From Citrobacter portucalensis (GTDB lineage: Bacteria > Pseudomonadota > Gammaproteobacteria > Enterobacterales > Enterobacteriaceae), in assembly GCF_002042885.1 (NCBI RefSeq), contig NZ_MVFY01000010.1, positions 62,001-126,000 of the forward strand: a stretch of DNA of 64,000 bases, written 5' to 3'. A program made the position numbers and the translations under genes. Under the pieces are notes generated by a model, which saw only the letters and a list, made by a program, of their open reading frames with translations, ran no database searches and was not told where the DNA came from. Positions 1 to 8,355 of this stretch are shown here, piece after piece. Position 1 is the stretch's first letter. Every line of letters starts with the position of its first letter.

Positions 1-1
1 C

Positions 2-838
2 GTCGCCACGCCAGTGCAGGATTATGAACTCTTTCTTTCGACCTTTACTTCACTTATTGATACCGCCGACTGGGCGACTGGAACGCAAGGAAAAATTGGC
101 ATCGGCATGCCCGGTCTTATGGACAGACATACCGGAAAATTACTGTCATCTAACGTGCCTTGCCTCACAGGACGCCAGGTGATGAACGATCTGGCCCACC
201 GCCTCAATCGTTCGGTTGAACTGGACAATGACTGCTGCTGTTTTGCACTCTCGGAAGCCCATACCCAGCAGGCTCGCCAGTTCTCCCGAATTTTTGGTGC
301 CATTATTGGCACCGGCATGGGTGGAGGGTTAGTCATTGACGGTCAGTTGTATCGGGGTCGCAACCGAATGGCCAGTGAGTTCGGCCATTTACCGCTTCCG
401 GCAACGTTTATGCGTCGTTATCACTTGCCGGAGTTGAAGTGCGGCTGTGGCTTACAAGGGTGTCTGGAACGCTATCAATCCGGTCCTGGTTTACTGTGGC
501 TCCACAAACACTTCAGTGGAGAACAACTCAAAATGGAGACCCTGCTGGAGCATTATCGTCATGGCAATGTCAGCGCCGTTACAACCATAGAAGCATGGAT
601 TGATATGTTGGGTTGTACGCTGGCGCAATTGCAGTTGATTCTGGATGTCGATGCTTTTGTTCTCGGCGGTGGAGTTTCCAACATCGAGGAAATTTATACG
701 TTGCTGCCGCAGGCCATGTCACGTTACTTGTTCCCGGGATTAGAGCCTGCCCGCGTATTCCCGGCCATCCATGGTGCATCCAGCGGGGTTCGCGGTGCCG
801 CATTGCTGCTGGTTGAACAGGGTACGCTGACCCACTAA
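2..838 (+). CDS. ROK-family sugar kinase, NagK-like (5' end outside window)
   Basis: ATP-dependent kinase of the ROK family, probably acting on a free hexose or N-acetylhexosamine in the cytoplasm. The frame is open to the window edge and reads VATPVQDYE, matching the region after the first strand of E. coli NagK, so roughly 25 N-terminal residues with the first phosphate-binding loop lie upstream. Counting from the GTG at 14, the catalytic DND motif is at residues 71-73, the glycine-rich GTGMGGG loop at 99-105, EFGH at 122-125, and the zinc-binding CGCGLQGC at 143-150. Three cysteines follow the catalytic Asp (CCC), where NagK has ANC. It converges on a DeoR-type regulator gene and lies next to the aga genes, so an aminosugar substrate is likely. 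GlcNAc, GalNAc or ManNAc cannot be told apart by eye. Confidence 0.8.
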   Translation, partial: VATPVQDYELFLSTFTSLIDTADWATGTQGKIGIGMPGLMDRHTGKLLSSNVPCLTGRQVMNDLAHRLNRSVELDNDCCCFALSEAHTQQARQFSRIFGAIIGTGMGGGLVIDGQLYRGRNRMASEFGHLPLPATFMRRYHLPELKCGCGLQGCLERYQSGPGLLWLHKHFSGEQLKMETLLEHYRHGNVSAVTTIEAWIDMLGCTLAQLQLILDVDAFVLGGGVSNIEEIYTLLPQAMSRYLFPGLEPARVFPAIHGASSGVRGAALLLVEQGTLTH

Positions 839-841
839 AAC

Positions 842-870
842 ACTGCTGGCGAGAAAATCTCGCCAGCAGT
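842..870. terminator. bidirectional hairpin terminator between convergent genes
   Basis: A perfect 13-bp stem (ACTGCTGGCGAGA and its complement, loop AAA) lies between the convergent kinase and DeoR-family genes. Short T-rich runs on both sides are consistent with termination in either direction. Confidence 0.7.
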
Positions 871-875
871 TTCAG

Positions 876-1646
876 TTATTCATCCGCAATCACCACATCC
901 ACCCCAAGCTGGATTAACGTCCGGTGATAATTTTCAGGGATACCGCTGTCGGTAATCACCCGGTCAATCCCGCTGATTTCGCTAATCATACAGAAACTTT
1001 TGCGGCCAAACTTGCTGGAGTCAGCGACTACCGTGACCTCCTGTGCAACCTCACACATTACCTGATTCAGATGTGCTTCTCCCGGATGTGGCGTGGTAAT
1101 CCCCGCTTCCAGGCAGAATCCATCAACGCCCAAAAAAAGCTTATCAAACCGGTATTGTCTGAGCTGGTGTTCTGCTGAAGGGCCATACAATGAATAGACG
1201 CTTTGCCTGACGTTCCCTCCCAGGATCATGACGTCTACGCGCTCAAAATTCGCCAGTTCCCACGCAATGTTGAGCGCATTGGTCATCACCACCAGATCGC
1301 GGCGATTCTTTAACATTGGAGGAATGAGCGTGGTGGTCGAACCGGAATCGAGGATTAACGTGTCACCATCTTTCACAAAGCTGGCTGCTTTTTCGGCAAT
1401 ACGCGTTTTCACATCGCGATTCAGCCGGTCCTTATCCTGCAAAGGCCGGTCAAGGGCAAAGTGCTGATTGAGAACCGCCCCGCCGTAGGAGCGCATGACG
1501 CATCCTTTCTGCTCCAGATAACGTAAGTCGTTGCGGATCGTGACCGATGACACACCAAAATGGACGCTCAGTGGCTCGACACGAACGCTACCCTGATCGC
1601 ACAGCAGATCAATTATTTGCTCGCGACGTCTTAAGTTATCCAGCAT
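876..1646 (-). CDS. DeoR/GlpR-family transcriptional regulator (AgaR paralogue)
   Basis: A 256-aa sugar-responsive repressor. The N-terminal DeoR winged helix-turn-helix spans about residues 6-57 (REQIIDLLCDQGSVRVEPLSVHFGVSSVTIRNDL is spread over it). The C-terminal half is the sugar-phosphate-binding domain, with the family signatures ILDSGSTT, TNALNIA, LGGNVR and FLGVDGF. It resembles AgaR throughout but is clearly a different protein. It runs convergent with the ROK kinase and in the same direction as agaR, which lies 324 bp upstream of its start. Its upstream region carries CTTTCGTTT-type words like those of the AgaR operators, suggesting autoregulation or cross-regulation. The effector is unknown; a phosphorylated aminosugar is an inference from context. 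Confidence 0.85.
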   Translation of the reverse strand: MLDNLRRREQIIDLLCDQGSVRVEPLSVHFGVSSVTIRNDLRYLEQKGCVMRSYGGAVLNQHFALDRPLQDKDRLNRDVKTRIAEKAASFVKDGDTLILDSGSTTTLIPPMLKNRRDLVVMTNALNIAWELANFERVDVMILGGNVRQSVYSLYGPSAEHQLRQYRFDKLFLGVDGFCLEAGITTPHPGEAHLNQVMCEVAQEVTVVADSSKFGRKSFCMISEISGIDRVITDSGIPENYHRTLIQLGVDVVIADE

Positions 1647-1696
1647 TTCTATTGCTCCATCAAATATTCATGTTGTTTTGTTTTAGCGCTTTAGCA

Positions 1697-1820
1697 CTTT
1701 CGTTTTCTTTTGAATATATTACATCAGAAGCAATAAGGTGAATTTGTGCGCACAGACTCAGCGTTTAATTTAACCAAAACTGACTATTTTCTTTCGTTTT
1801 AGCAAACCGAAACGAAGAAA
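1697..1820. promoter_or_regulatory. DeoR/AgaR-type operator words in the 1647-1970 spacer
   Basis: This 324-bp spacer holds the control region of the DeoR gene at 876-1646. CTTTCGTTTTCTTTTG lies at 1697-1712. An imperfect inverted repeat has arms TTCTTTCGTTT at 1789-1799 and AAACGAAGAAA at 1810-1820. A perfect TGTGCGCACA palindrome lies at 1745-1754. The first two match the word found upstream of agaR/kbaZ and agaS. A TAATAT that could be a -10 faces the DeoR gene about 80 bp before its start. The operator role is inferred from sequence likeness. Confidence 0.5.
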
Positions 1821-1879
1821 ACCGAAAAAATGAAAAGACTCAAAGCGGGTAAGATGCGAGAAAGAGACGGGAAGCATGC

Positions 1880-1915
1880 AAAAAAACGAAAGCGAGCTAC
1901 TAAAAAAGCTCGCTT
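1880..1915 (-). terminator. Rho-independent terminator of agaR
   Basis: On the minus strand an 8-bp stem (AAGCGAGC / GCTCGCTT) is followed by a T-rich run (TCGTTTTTTT). It lies 56 bp beyond the agaR stop codon. Confidence 0.75.
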
Positions 1916-1970
1916 ATGGTTTGTTTTTGTTTAATTGAATGGGATCACATTTTTGAATTTTAGAGCGGGA

Positions 1971-2777
1971 CTACTCAACAATGATCACTTCAACACCGCT
2001 GCGGCGTAGTTCCTGCAAACTTTCCTCTGGGATACCTTCATCAACAATGATGGTATGGATCCTCTGGGTATCAATGATCTTATGCAGGCTGGAGCGGTTA
2101 AACTTCGTCGAGTCGGTAACAACAATAATACGTTCAGCCACTTCACACATCCGACGGTTGAGACGCGCTTCATCTTCGTTGTGCGTACTAACACCACGCT
2201 CTAAATCAATAGCATCAACGCCAAGAAACAGCATGTCGAAGTGATAATTTTGTAGCGACTGCTCAGCCTGATCGCCATAAAACGATTGTGACTGACGACG
2301 CAAATGACCGCCGGTCATCAGCAGCTCAACCCCTTCGGCTTCCAGTAGCGCATTGGCGACATTCATACCGTTGGTCATAGCAATGACATTAGTATGCTGG
2401 CGCATCAGGCGGGCAATTTCATAGGTCGTGGTACCGGAGTCAAGGATCACGCGGTGTCCCGGTTGAATCAGCTCTGCGGCGGCTCTGGCAATACTGCGTT
2501 TTACTGCCGTATTAAGTGAACTCTTATCTTCAACAGAAGGCTCCACAACAGGCGCATTGCTTTCGCAAATCAGCGCTCCGCCATAGGCACGTACCGCAAT
2601 CCCCTGCTTTTCCAGAAAAGCGAGGTCGTTGCGAATAGTGACCGTGGAGACGCCAAAAAATAAGGAGAGATCGTTAACCTGAACGCTTCCCTGCTGCCGT
2701 AACCGCTGGATGATCTGCTCACGTCTTTCGCTGGTGCCAATAACGCGCTTGTCTGCAGAGGACTCGGTGTTACTCAT
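1971..2777 (-). CDS. agaR: aga operon repressor AgaR
   Basis: A 268-aa DeoR-family repressor of the N-acetylgalactosamine genes, closely matching E. coli AgaR (269 aa). The winged helix-turn-helix ([18 protein letters not shown] and SVTTIR-like recognition segment [10 protein letters not shown]) spans about residues 18-60. The effector-binding domain carries [46 protein letters not shown] and [23 protein letters not shown]. It is divergent from kbaZ-agaVWEFA across a 249-bp spacer with several operator-like words, the same arrangement as in E. coli. GalNAc-6-P or GalN-6-P is the inducer described for the E. coli protein. The ATG at 2777 gives the family's usual length. Confidence 0.95.
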   Translation of the reverse strand: MSNTESSADKRVIGTSERREQIIQRLRQQGSVQVNDLSLFFGVSTVTIRNDLAFLEKQGIAVRAYGGALICESNAPVVEPSVEDKSSLNTAVKRSIARAAAELIQPGHRVILDSGTTTYEIARLMRQHTNVIAMTNGMNVANALLEAEGVELLMTGGHLRRQSQSFYGDQAEQSLQNYHFDMLFLGVDAIDLERGVSTHNEDEARLNRRMCEVAERIIVVTDSTKFNRSSLHKIIDTQRIHTIIVDEGIPEESLQELRRSGVEVIIVE

Positions 2778-2797
2778 AAGAAATCCTTTAGTTGAAC

Positions 2798-2992
2798 CTT
2801 TCGTTTTATTTCGTTTTGTCTATTAACGCCTTTCTTTTACGCGAATGCAAGCCCCGCAAGCAGGGAAGAGCCGGACGAACTTACGCTGAAACCTTTCATT
2901 GCGTTTCTTTTGTGAAACAGATCGGAAAACTATTATCTTTCGTTTTATTTTTATAACACCATGATGCAGTATTAAATGAAACAAAACGAAAG
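2798..2992. promoter_or_regulatory. AgaR operator cluster between agaR and kbaZ
   Basis: Four copies of the AgaR-type word lie in the divergent spacer: CTTTCGTTTTATTTCGTTTT at 2798-2817, CTTTCATTGCGTTTCTTTTG at 2893-2912, CTTTCGTTTTATTTTTA at 2937-2953, and the inverted form ATGAAACAAAACGAAAG at 2976-2992. The first is next to the agaR start and would serve autoregulation. The last two lie within 90 bp of the kbaZ GTG. E. coli AgaR binds sites of this kind; occupancy here is inferred. Confidence 0.65.
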
Positions 2993-3026
2993 ATTGATGT
3001 CGCAGTAATCTGACCTGGAGAGGAAA

Positions 3027-4322
3027 GTGAAACATCTAACTAAAATGGTCGAGCAGCATAAACGGGGGAAGGCAAACGGGATTTATGCCGTTTGTTCCGC
3101 GCATCCAATCGTACTGGAAGCCGCAATACGCTACGCCCATGCCAATCATACACCGCTGTTGATCGAAGCAACCTCTAATCAGGTTGACCAGTTTGGCGGT
3201 TATACAGGTATGACGCCAGCCGATTTTCGCAGTTTTGTCTGCCGATTAGCTGACTCGCTTGATTTTTCTCAGGATATGCTGATTCTCGGCGGAGACCATC
3301 TCGGGCCAAACCGTTGGCAAAATCTGCCTGCGGAACAGGCAATGGCCAATGCTGACGATCTGATCAAGAGCTATGTCGCCGCAGGCTTTAAAAAAATCCA
3401 CCTCGATTGCAGCATGTCTTGTGCCAACGACCCGGTTCCACTGACGGATGAAATCGTCGCTGAGCGCGCCGCACGCCTGGCCAAAGTCGCCGAAGAAACC
3501 TGTATGGCACATTTTGGCGAGTCTGACCTGGTCTATGTGATTGGCACAGAAGTTCCGGTTCCTGGTGGCGCACACGAAGCGTTAACCGAACTGGCGGTAA
3601 CAACGCCAGATGCCGCACGTGCAACGCTGCAGGCCCACTATCACGCCTTTGAAAAGCGGGGGCTGGAAGGTATATGGGCACGTATTATCGCCCTGGTCGT
3701 GCAACCTGGCGTTGAATTCGACCACACGCACATCATTGATTATCAACCGCAGAAAGCCGTGGCACTCAGCAAAATGGTGGAAGACTACGACACGCTGGTT
3801 TTTGAAGCGCATTCTACCGATTACCAAACGCCACAGTCCTTGCGCCAACTGGTGATAGACCACTTCGCTATTCTGAAAGTGGGACCCGCGCTTACCTTCG
3901 CCCTGCGCGAAGCGCTGTTTTCGTTAGCGGCCATTGAAGAAGAATTGCTGCCTGCAAAAGCCAGCTCGGGCCTGCGACATGTGCTGGAAAGCGTAATGCT
4001 TGATAGACCAGAGTACTGGCAGAGCCATTATCACGGTGATGGCAACGCACGCCGTCTGGCCCGTGGATACAGCTACTCTGATCGGGTTCGTTACTACTGG
4101 CCGGACAGCCAGATTGATGAAGCATTTGAACGTCTGGTACGTAACCTGGCGGACGACCCCATTCCACTACCGCTGATTAGCCAGTATTTACCCTTGCAGT
4201 ACGTAAAAGTGCGCGAGGGAGATCTCAGCGCCACGCCGCGAGAACTCATCATTAACCATATTCAGGACATACTGCAGCAATATCACTGCGCCTGCCTGGG
4301 TGCTCCAGATCGTAACGCATAA
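3027..4322 (+). CDS. kbaZ: tagatose-1,6-bisphosphate aldolase, KbaZ subunit
   Basis: A 431-aa non-catalytic subunit needed for full activity and stability of the class II aldolase KbaY, which splits tagatose-1,6-bisphosphate into DHAP and glyceraldehyde-3-P. The protein matches E. coli KbaZ (426 aa) along its whole length, including [37 protein letters not shown] and [16 protein letters not shown]. Translation starts at a GTG preceded by GGAGAGGAAA. The C-terminus is a few residues longer than in K-12 and ends just before agaV. It is the first gene of the kbaZ-agaVWEFA operon, while its partner kbaY is 5.2 kb away in the agaS operon. Confidence 0.95.
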   Translation: MKHLTKMVEQHKRGKANGIYAVCSAHPIVLEAAIRYAHANHTPLLIEATSNQVDQFGGYTGMTPADFRSFVCRLADSLDFSQDMLILGGDHLGPNRWQNLPAEQAMANADDLIKSYVAAGFKKIHLDCSMSCANDPVPLTDEIVAERAARLAKVAEETCMAHFGESDLVYVIGTEVPVPGGAHEALTELAVTTPDAARATLQAHYHAFEKRGLEGIWARIIALVVQPGVEFDHTHIIDYQPQKAVALSKMVEDYDTLVFEAHSTDYQTPQSLRQLVIDHFAILKVGPALTFALREALFSLAAIEEELLPAKASSGLRHVLESVMLDRPEYWQSHYHGDGNARRLARGYSYSDRVRYYWPDSQIDEAFERLVRNLADDPIPLPLISQYLPLQYVKVREGDLSATPRELIINHIQDILQQYHCACLGAPDRNA

Positions 4323-4341
4323 CAAAAAAGAGAAAAATACC

Positions 4342-4815
4342 ATGCCAAACATTGTATTAAGTCGCATTGATGAACGTCTGATTCACGGTCAGGTTGGTGT
4401 GCAATGGGTCGGGTTTGCGGGGGCAAACCTGGTGCTGGTCGCTAATGATGAGGTGGCTGAAGATCCAGTGCAGCAAAACCTGATGGAAATGGTACTGGCA
4501 GAAGGGATCGCCGTACGCTTCTGGTCACTACAAAAAGTGATCGACAATATTCACCGTGCCGCCGATCGCCAGAAAATTCTGCTGGTCTGCAAATCGCCTG
4601 CGGATTTCTTCCGTCTGGTCGAAGGCGGTGTTCCTGTTAACCGTATCAACGTTGGCAATATGCACTACGCCAACGGCAAGCAACAAATCGCCAAAACGGT
4701 TTCTGTAGACGCTGCCGATATTACGGCGTTCAACGGGCTCAAAGCCGCTGGAGTGGAATGCTTCGTTCAGGGCGTTCCAACAGAACCCGCCCAGGACCTC
4801 TATAAACTTCTCTGA
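4342..4815 (+). CDS. agaV: N-acetylgalactosamine PTS enzyme IIB
   Basis: A 157-aa cytoplasmic IIB component of a mannose-family phosphotransferase system. It passes phosphate from AgaF to the incoming sugar. His-15 in the motif DERLIHGQVG is the expected phosphorylation site. Identity to E. coli AgaV is very high, with the same length when started at this ATG (SD-like GAGA just upstream). It begins 19 bp after kbaZ and is followed by the two membrane components agaW and agaE. Confidence 0.95.
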   Translation: MPNIVLSRIDERLIHGQVGVQWVGFAGANLVLVANDEVAEDPVQQNLMEMVLAEGIAVRFWSLQKVIDNIHRAADRQKILLVCKSPADFFRLVEGGVPVNRINVGNMHYANGKQQIAKTVSVDAADITAFNGLKAAGVECFVQGVPTEPAQDLYKLL

Positions 4816-4825
4816 GGGATTCACA

Positions 4826-5605
4826 ATGGAAATCAGTCTGTTGCAGGCTTTTGCGTTGGGTATTCTCGCCTTTATTGCAGGCCTGGATATGTTCAACGGG
4901 TTAACGCACATGCACCGCCCGGTTGTTCTCGGGCCGCTGGTCGGCCTGATTCTGGGCGATCTGCATACCGGTATTTTAACAGGTGGCACGCTGGAACTGG
5001 TGTGGATGGGTCTTGCCCCACTAGCGGGAGCTCAACCGCCAAACGTTATTATCGGCACTATCGTGGGAACCACGTTTGCCATAACGACCGGAGTGAAACC
5101 TGAAGTTGCCGTAGGTGTGGCGGTACCGTTCGCTGTAGCAGTACAGATGGGGATTACCTTCCTGTTCTCTGTGATGTCCGGGGTGATGGCTCGCTGCGAT
5201 CGCATGGCAGCGAATGCCGATACCGCCGGGATTGAGAGGGTCAACTATCTGGCGTTGCTCGCGTTGGGGACCTTCTACTTCTTATGCGCGTTCCTGCCGA
5301 TTTACTTTGGCGCGGAACATGCCAAAACCGCGATAGATGTTCTGCCGACGCGTCTGATTGACGGCCTGGGTGTGGCAGGCGGCATCATGCCAGCTATCGG
5401 CTTCGCCGTACTGCTGAAAATCATGATGAAAAACGTCTATATCCCCTACTTCATCCTGGGTTTTGTAGCAGCTGCCTGGCTCAAACTCCCTGTGCTGGCG
5501 ATCGCCGCCGCAGCACTGGCAATGGCGCTGATCGATTTTCTGCGTAAATCACCTGAACCTACAGCTCCCGCAGCACAAAAAGAGGAATTCGAAGATGGCA
5601 TCTAA
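4826..5605 (+). CDS. agaW: N-acetylgalactosamine PTS enzyme IIC (intact)
   Basis: A 259-aa inner-membrane IIC subunit of the mannose-family PTS. Several long hydrophobic segments are visible, with family motifs GLDMFNGLTHMHRPVVLGPLVGLILGD (residues 19-45) and GGTLELVWMGLAPLAGAQPPN. In E. coli K-12 this gene is truncated by a deletion that also removed agaE and agaF; here it is full length. Its 3' end overlaps agaE by 11 nt, which suggests translational coupling of the two membrane subunits. Confidence 0.95.
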   Translation: MEISLLQAFALGILAFIAGLDMFNGLTHMHRPVVLGPLVGLILGDLHTGILTGGTLELVWMGLAPLAGAQPPNVIIGTIVGTTFAITTGVKPEVAVGVAVPFAVAVQMGITFLFSVMSGVMARCDRMAANADTAGIERVNYLALLALGTFYFLCAFLPIYFGAEHAKTAIDVLPTRLIDGLGVAGGIMPAIGFAVLLKIMMKNVYIPYFILGFVAAAWLKLPVLAIAAAALAMALIDFLRKSPEPTAPAAQKEEFEDGI

Positions 5606-6473
5606 TCAAACGGCTCTGCCGAACGTTTCCGAAACCGAAGAAACGCTGCTGTCCGGCACCAATGAAAACGTCTACGAAGACCAGAATATCGGTGCCGAGC
5701 TGACGAAAAAAGATATCAACCGTGTTGCCTGGCGTTCAATGCTGTTGCAGGCCTCTTTTAACTACGAACGTATGCAGGCATCAGGATGGCTGTACGGCCT
5801 GTTACCTGCTCTGAAAAAGATCCATACCAATAAGCGCGATCTGGCGCGTTCGATGAAAGGCCATATGGGCTTCTTCAACACGCACCCGTTCCTGGTCACG
5901 TTTGTTATCGGGATTATCCTGGCGATGGAACGCTCCAAGCAGGATGTGAACAGTATTCAAAGCACCAAGATTGCCGTGGGTGCGCCGCTTGGCGGCATCG
6001 GCGATGCCATGTTCTGGTTAACGTTACTGCCTATTTGCGGCGGTATCGGGGCCAGTCTGGCGCTGCAAGGCTCTATTCTTGGCGCAGTTGTCTTTATTGT
6101 TATGTTCAACGTGGTTCATCTTGGTCTGCGCTTTGGGCTGGCACACTATGCTTATCGAATGGGCGTTGCTGCCATTCCGCTGATTAAAGCTAACACCAAA
6201 AAGGTTGGACATGCGGCATCCATCGTTGGGATGACGGTGATTGGTGCGCTGGTAGCGACCTATGTTCGCCTGAGCACTACGCTGGAAATCACTGCTGGCG
6301 ATGCGGTAGTGAAACTGCAAACAGACGTGATAGACAAGCTGATGCCTGCTTTTTTGCCGCTGGTCTACACATTAACCATGTTCTGGCTGGTCCGCCGTGG
6401 CTGGAGTCCTCTGCGCCTTATCGCCATTACCGTGGTGCTCGGCGTCGTAGGTAAGTTCTGTCATTTCCTGTAA
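5595..6473 (+). CDS. agaE: N-acetylgalactosamine PTS enzyme IID
   Basis: A 292-aa inner-membrane IID subunit that forms the sugar channel with AgaW. Signatures of the family are seen: ERMQASGWLYGLLPALKK, ARSMKGHMGFFNTHPFLVTFVIGI and the GAPLGGIGDAMFWLTLLP loop. A soluble N-terminal stretch of about 45 residues precedes these. It overlaps agaW and is followed 16 bp later by agaF. It is absent from E. coli K-12 but present in GalNAc-positive strains. Confidence 0.93.
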   Translation: MASNQTALPNVSETEETLLSGTNENVYEDQNIGAELTKKDINRVAWRSMLLQASFNYERMQASGWLYGLLPALKKIHTNKRDLARSMKGHMGFFNTHPFLVTFVIGIILAMERSKQDVNSIQSTKIAVGAPLGGIGDAMFWLTLLPICGGIGASLALQGSILGAVVFIVMFNVVHLGLRFGLAHYAYRMGVAAIPLIKANTKKVGHAASIVGMTVIGALVATYVRLSTTLEITAGDAVVKLQTDVIDKLMPAFLPLVYTLTMFWLVRRGWSPLRLIAITVVLGVVGKFCHFL

Positions 6474-6489
6474 ATATAAGGGGTTGTAG

Positions 6490-6924
6490 ATGTTAGGTAT
6501 TATTTTGACGGGTCATGGCGGGTTTGCCAGCGGAATGGAAAAAGCGATGAAACAGATTCTGGGTGAGCAGACTCAGTTCATTGCCATCGACTTTCCGGAA
6601 ACCTCAACCACTGCCTTGCTCACCTCACAACTTGAACAGGCGGTGGGTGAACTGGATGCGCAGCAAGACATCGTGTTTCTGACTGATTTGTTGGGCGGAA
6701 CGCCATTTCGCGTCGCTTCCACACTAGCCATGCAAAGGCAAGGTACTGAAGTGATCACCGGTACCAATCTACAACTGCTACTGGAGATGGTGCTGGAGCG
6801 CGACGACCTGAGCAGCGAAGCGTTTCGTTTGCAGGCGCTGGAGTGCGGGCACCGGGGTTTAACCAGCCTGGTGGACGAGCTGGGACGCTGCCGTGAGGAA
6901 AAGCCCGTTGAGGAAGGGATATGA
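6490..6924 (+). CDS. agaF: N-acetylgalactosamine PTS enzyme IIA
   Basis: A 144-aa cytoplasmic IIA domain protein of the mannose family, which accepts phosphate from HPr and hands it to AgaV. His-9 in GIILTGHGGFASGM is the expected phosphorylated residue, matching His-10 of ManX. The gene has an AAGGGG ribosome-binding site, and its stop overlaps the agaA start as ATGA, so the two are coupled. Confidence 0.93.
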   Translation: MLGIILTGHGGFASGMEKAMKQILGEQTQFIAIDFPETSTTALLTSQLEQAVGELDAQQDIVFLTDLLGGTPFRVASTLAMQRQGTEVITGTNLQLLLEMVLERDDLSSEAFRLQALECGHRGLTSLVDELGRCREEKPVEEGI

Positions 6925-8054
6925 CACTGCTACTGCGCGCCAGACGTCTACTGACCGAACAGGGTTGGCTGGACGATCATCAATTGCATATTGAAGACGG
7001 TATCATTGCGGCAATAGAGCCAATTCCTTCCGGCGTTATGGTCCGCGATGCTGAACTGCTCTGTCCGGCATACATTGATACCCACGTACACGGGGGCGCG
7101 GGTGCCGATGTGATGGATGAAGCACCGGATACACTCGACAAACTGGCGATGCACAAAGCACGTGAAGGGGTAGCCAACTGGCTACCCACTACCGTCACCG
7201 CTCCATTACCGGATATTCACAAGGCGCTTGAGCGTATCGCCCATCGCTACCATTCCGGAGGGCCAGGCGCACAGGTGCTGGGCAGTTATCTTGAAGGCCC
7301 GTACTTTACGCCGCAGAACAAAGGGGCGCACCCGCCTGAGCTTTTCAGAGAACTGGAACTCAGTGAACTGGATGAACTGATTGCGATTTCCCAGCAAACA
7401 TTGCGCGTCGTTGCGCTGGCACCAGAAAAACCCGGTGCATTGCAGGCCATCGAACATCTGAAGCAGCGCAACGTACGGGTGATGTTGGGACACAGCGCAG
7501 CTACCTGGGAACAAACCCGCGCAGCCTTTGACGCCGGCGCTGACGGACTGGTTCACTGCTACAACGGTATGACCGGCTTACATCATCGGGAGCCAGGAAT
7601 GGTTGGCGTAGGGTTAACCGACCCTCGCGCCTGGCTGGAACTTATCGCTGACGGACACCATGTCCACCCGGCGGCCATGAAGCTCTGCTGCTGTTGCGCC
7701 AAAGACAGGCTGGTGCTGATCACCGATGCCATGCAGGCTGCAGGAATGCCAGACGGGCGCTATACGCTCTGCGGTGAGGAAGTAGAAATGCACAGTGGTA
7801 TTGTGCGTACCGCTTCCGGTGGCCTGGCTGGTAGCACGCTCTCGGTTGACGCAGCCGTACGTAATATGGTCGAGCTCACCGGGATAACGGCAGAAGAGGC
7901 AATTCATATGGCCTCTCTCCACCCCGCACGTCTGTTGGGTATCGATCGCCAACTGGGATCGTTAGCAGTGGGAAAACGTGCAGACGCGATCGCGCTCAAT
8001 AGCGGGCTACATTTACAACAGATCTGGATTCAGGGTCAGGCTCTCCCCCTTTGA
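6921..8054 (+). CDS. agaA: N-acetylgalactosamine-6-phosphate deacetylase
   Basis: A 377-aa metal-dependent amidohydrolase that removes acetate from GalNAc-6-P to give galactosamine-6-P. Metal and catalytic positions of the NagA/AgaA family are present: HxH at His-55/His-57, Glu-125 in SYLEGPY, His-191 in LGHSAA, His-212 in HCYNG, and Asp-269 in ITDAM. E. coli K-12 has only a C-terminal remnant; this copy is full length. A run of four cysteines (256-259) is unusual for a cytoplasmic enzyme. It is the last gene of the kbaZ operon. Confidence 0.95.
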   Translation: MTLLLRARRLLTEQGWLDDHQLHIEDGIIAAIEPIPSGVMVRDAELLCPAYIDTHVHGGAGADVMDEAPDTLDKLAMHKAREGVANWLPTTVTAPLPDIHKALERIAHRYHSGGPGAQVLGSYLEGPYFTPQNKGAHPPELFRELELSELDELIAISQQTLRVVALAPEKPGALQAIEHLKQRNVRVMLGHSAATWEQTRAAFDAGADGLVHCYNGMTGLHHREPGMVGVGLTDPRAWLELIADGHHVHPAAMKLCCCCAKDRLVLITDAMQAAGMPDGRYTLCGEEVEMHSGIVRTASGGLAGSTLSVDAAVRNMVELTGITAEEAIHMASLHPARLLGIDRQLGSLAVGKRADAIALNSGLHLQQIWIQGQALPL

Positions 8055-8181
8055 CCTTTCATTTTGTCTCGTATTGGCCTGCGGTCTTCGATCGCAAGGC
8101 CTTTCTTTTCCTTTCGCTTGAGTAAATATCTAACCATCCTACAACAAGCCTACTTCTTATAGATCAATAAGATAACTACAC

Positions 8182-8298
8182 CTTTCGTTCTCACGATCAC
8201 AAATTTCGTTTTATTTCATTTTGGATTATTGATCTTTCGATTTCTTTTCTATAAATTTTAATCAATCGACAAGATGAACAAGTGAAACGAAACGAAAG
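8182..8298 (+). promoter_or_regulatory. agaS promoter region with AgaR operator words
   Basis: The 301-bp gap between agaA and agaS holds CTTTCGTTCTC at 8182-8192, TTTCGTTTTATTTCATTTTG at 8204-8223, and the inverted form GTGAAACGAAACGAAAG at 8282-8298. A candidate -10 TATAAA lies at 8250-8255, with TTATTG at 8226-8231 as a weak -35 (18-bp spacing). One operator thus overlaps the -35 side and one lies downstream of the start, a repressing layout. Weaker words occur nearer agaA (8055-8117). Confidence 0.6.
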
Positions 8299-8355
8299 AT
8301 AGCGACATTCTCGCCAGCGTCTTATGTGGAATTTACAAGACTAAGGACTTAAGTT

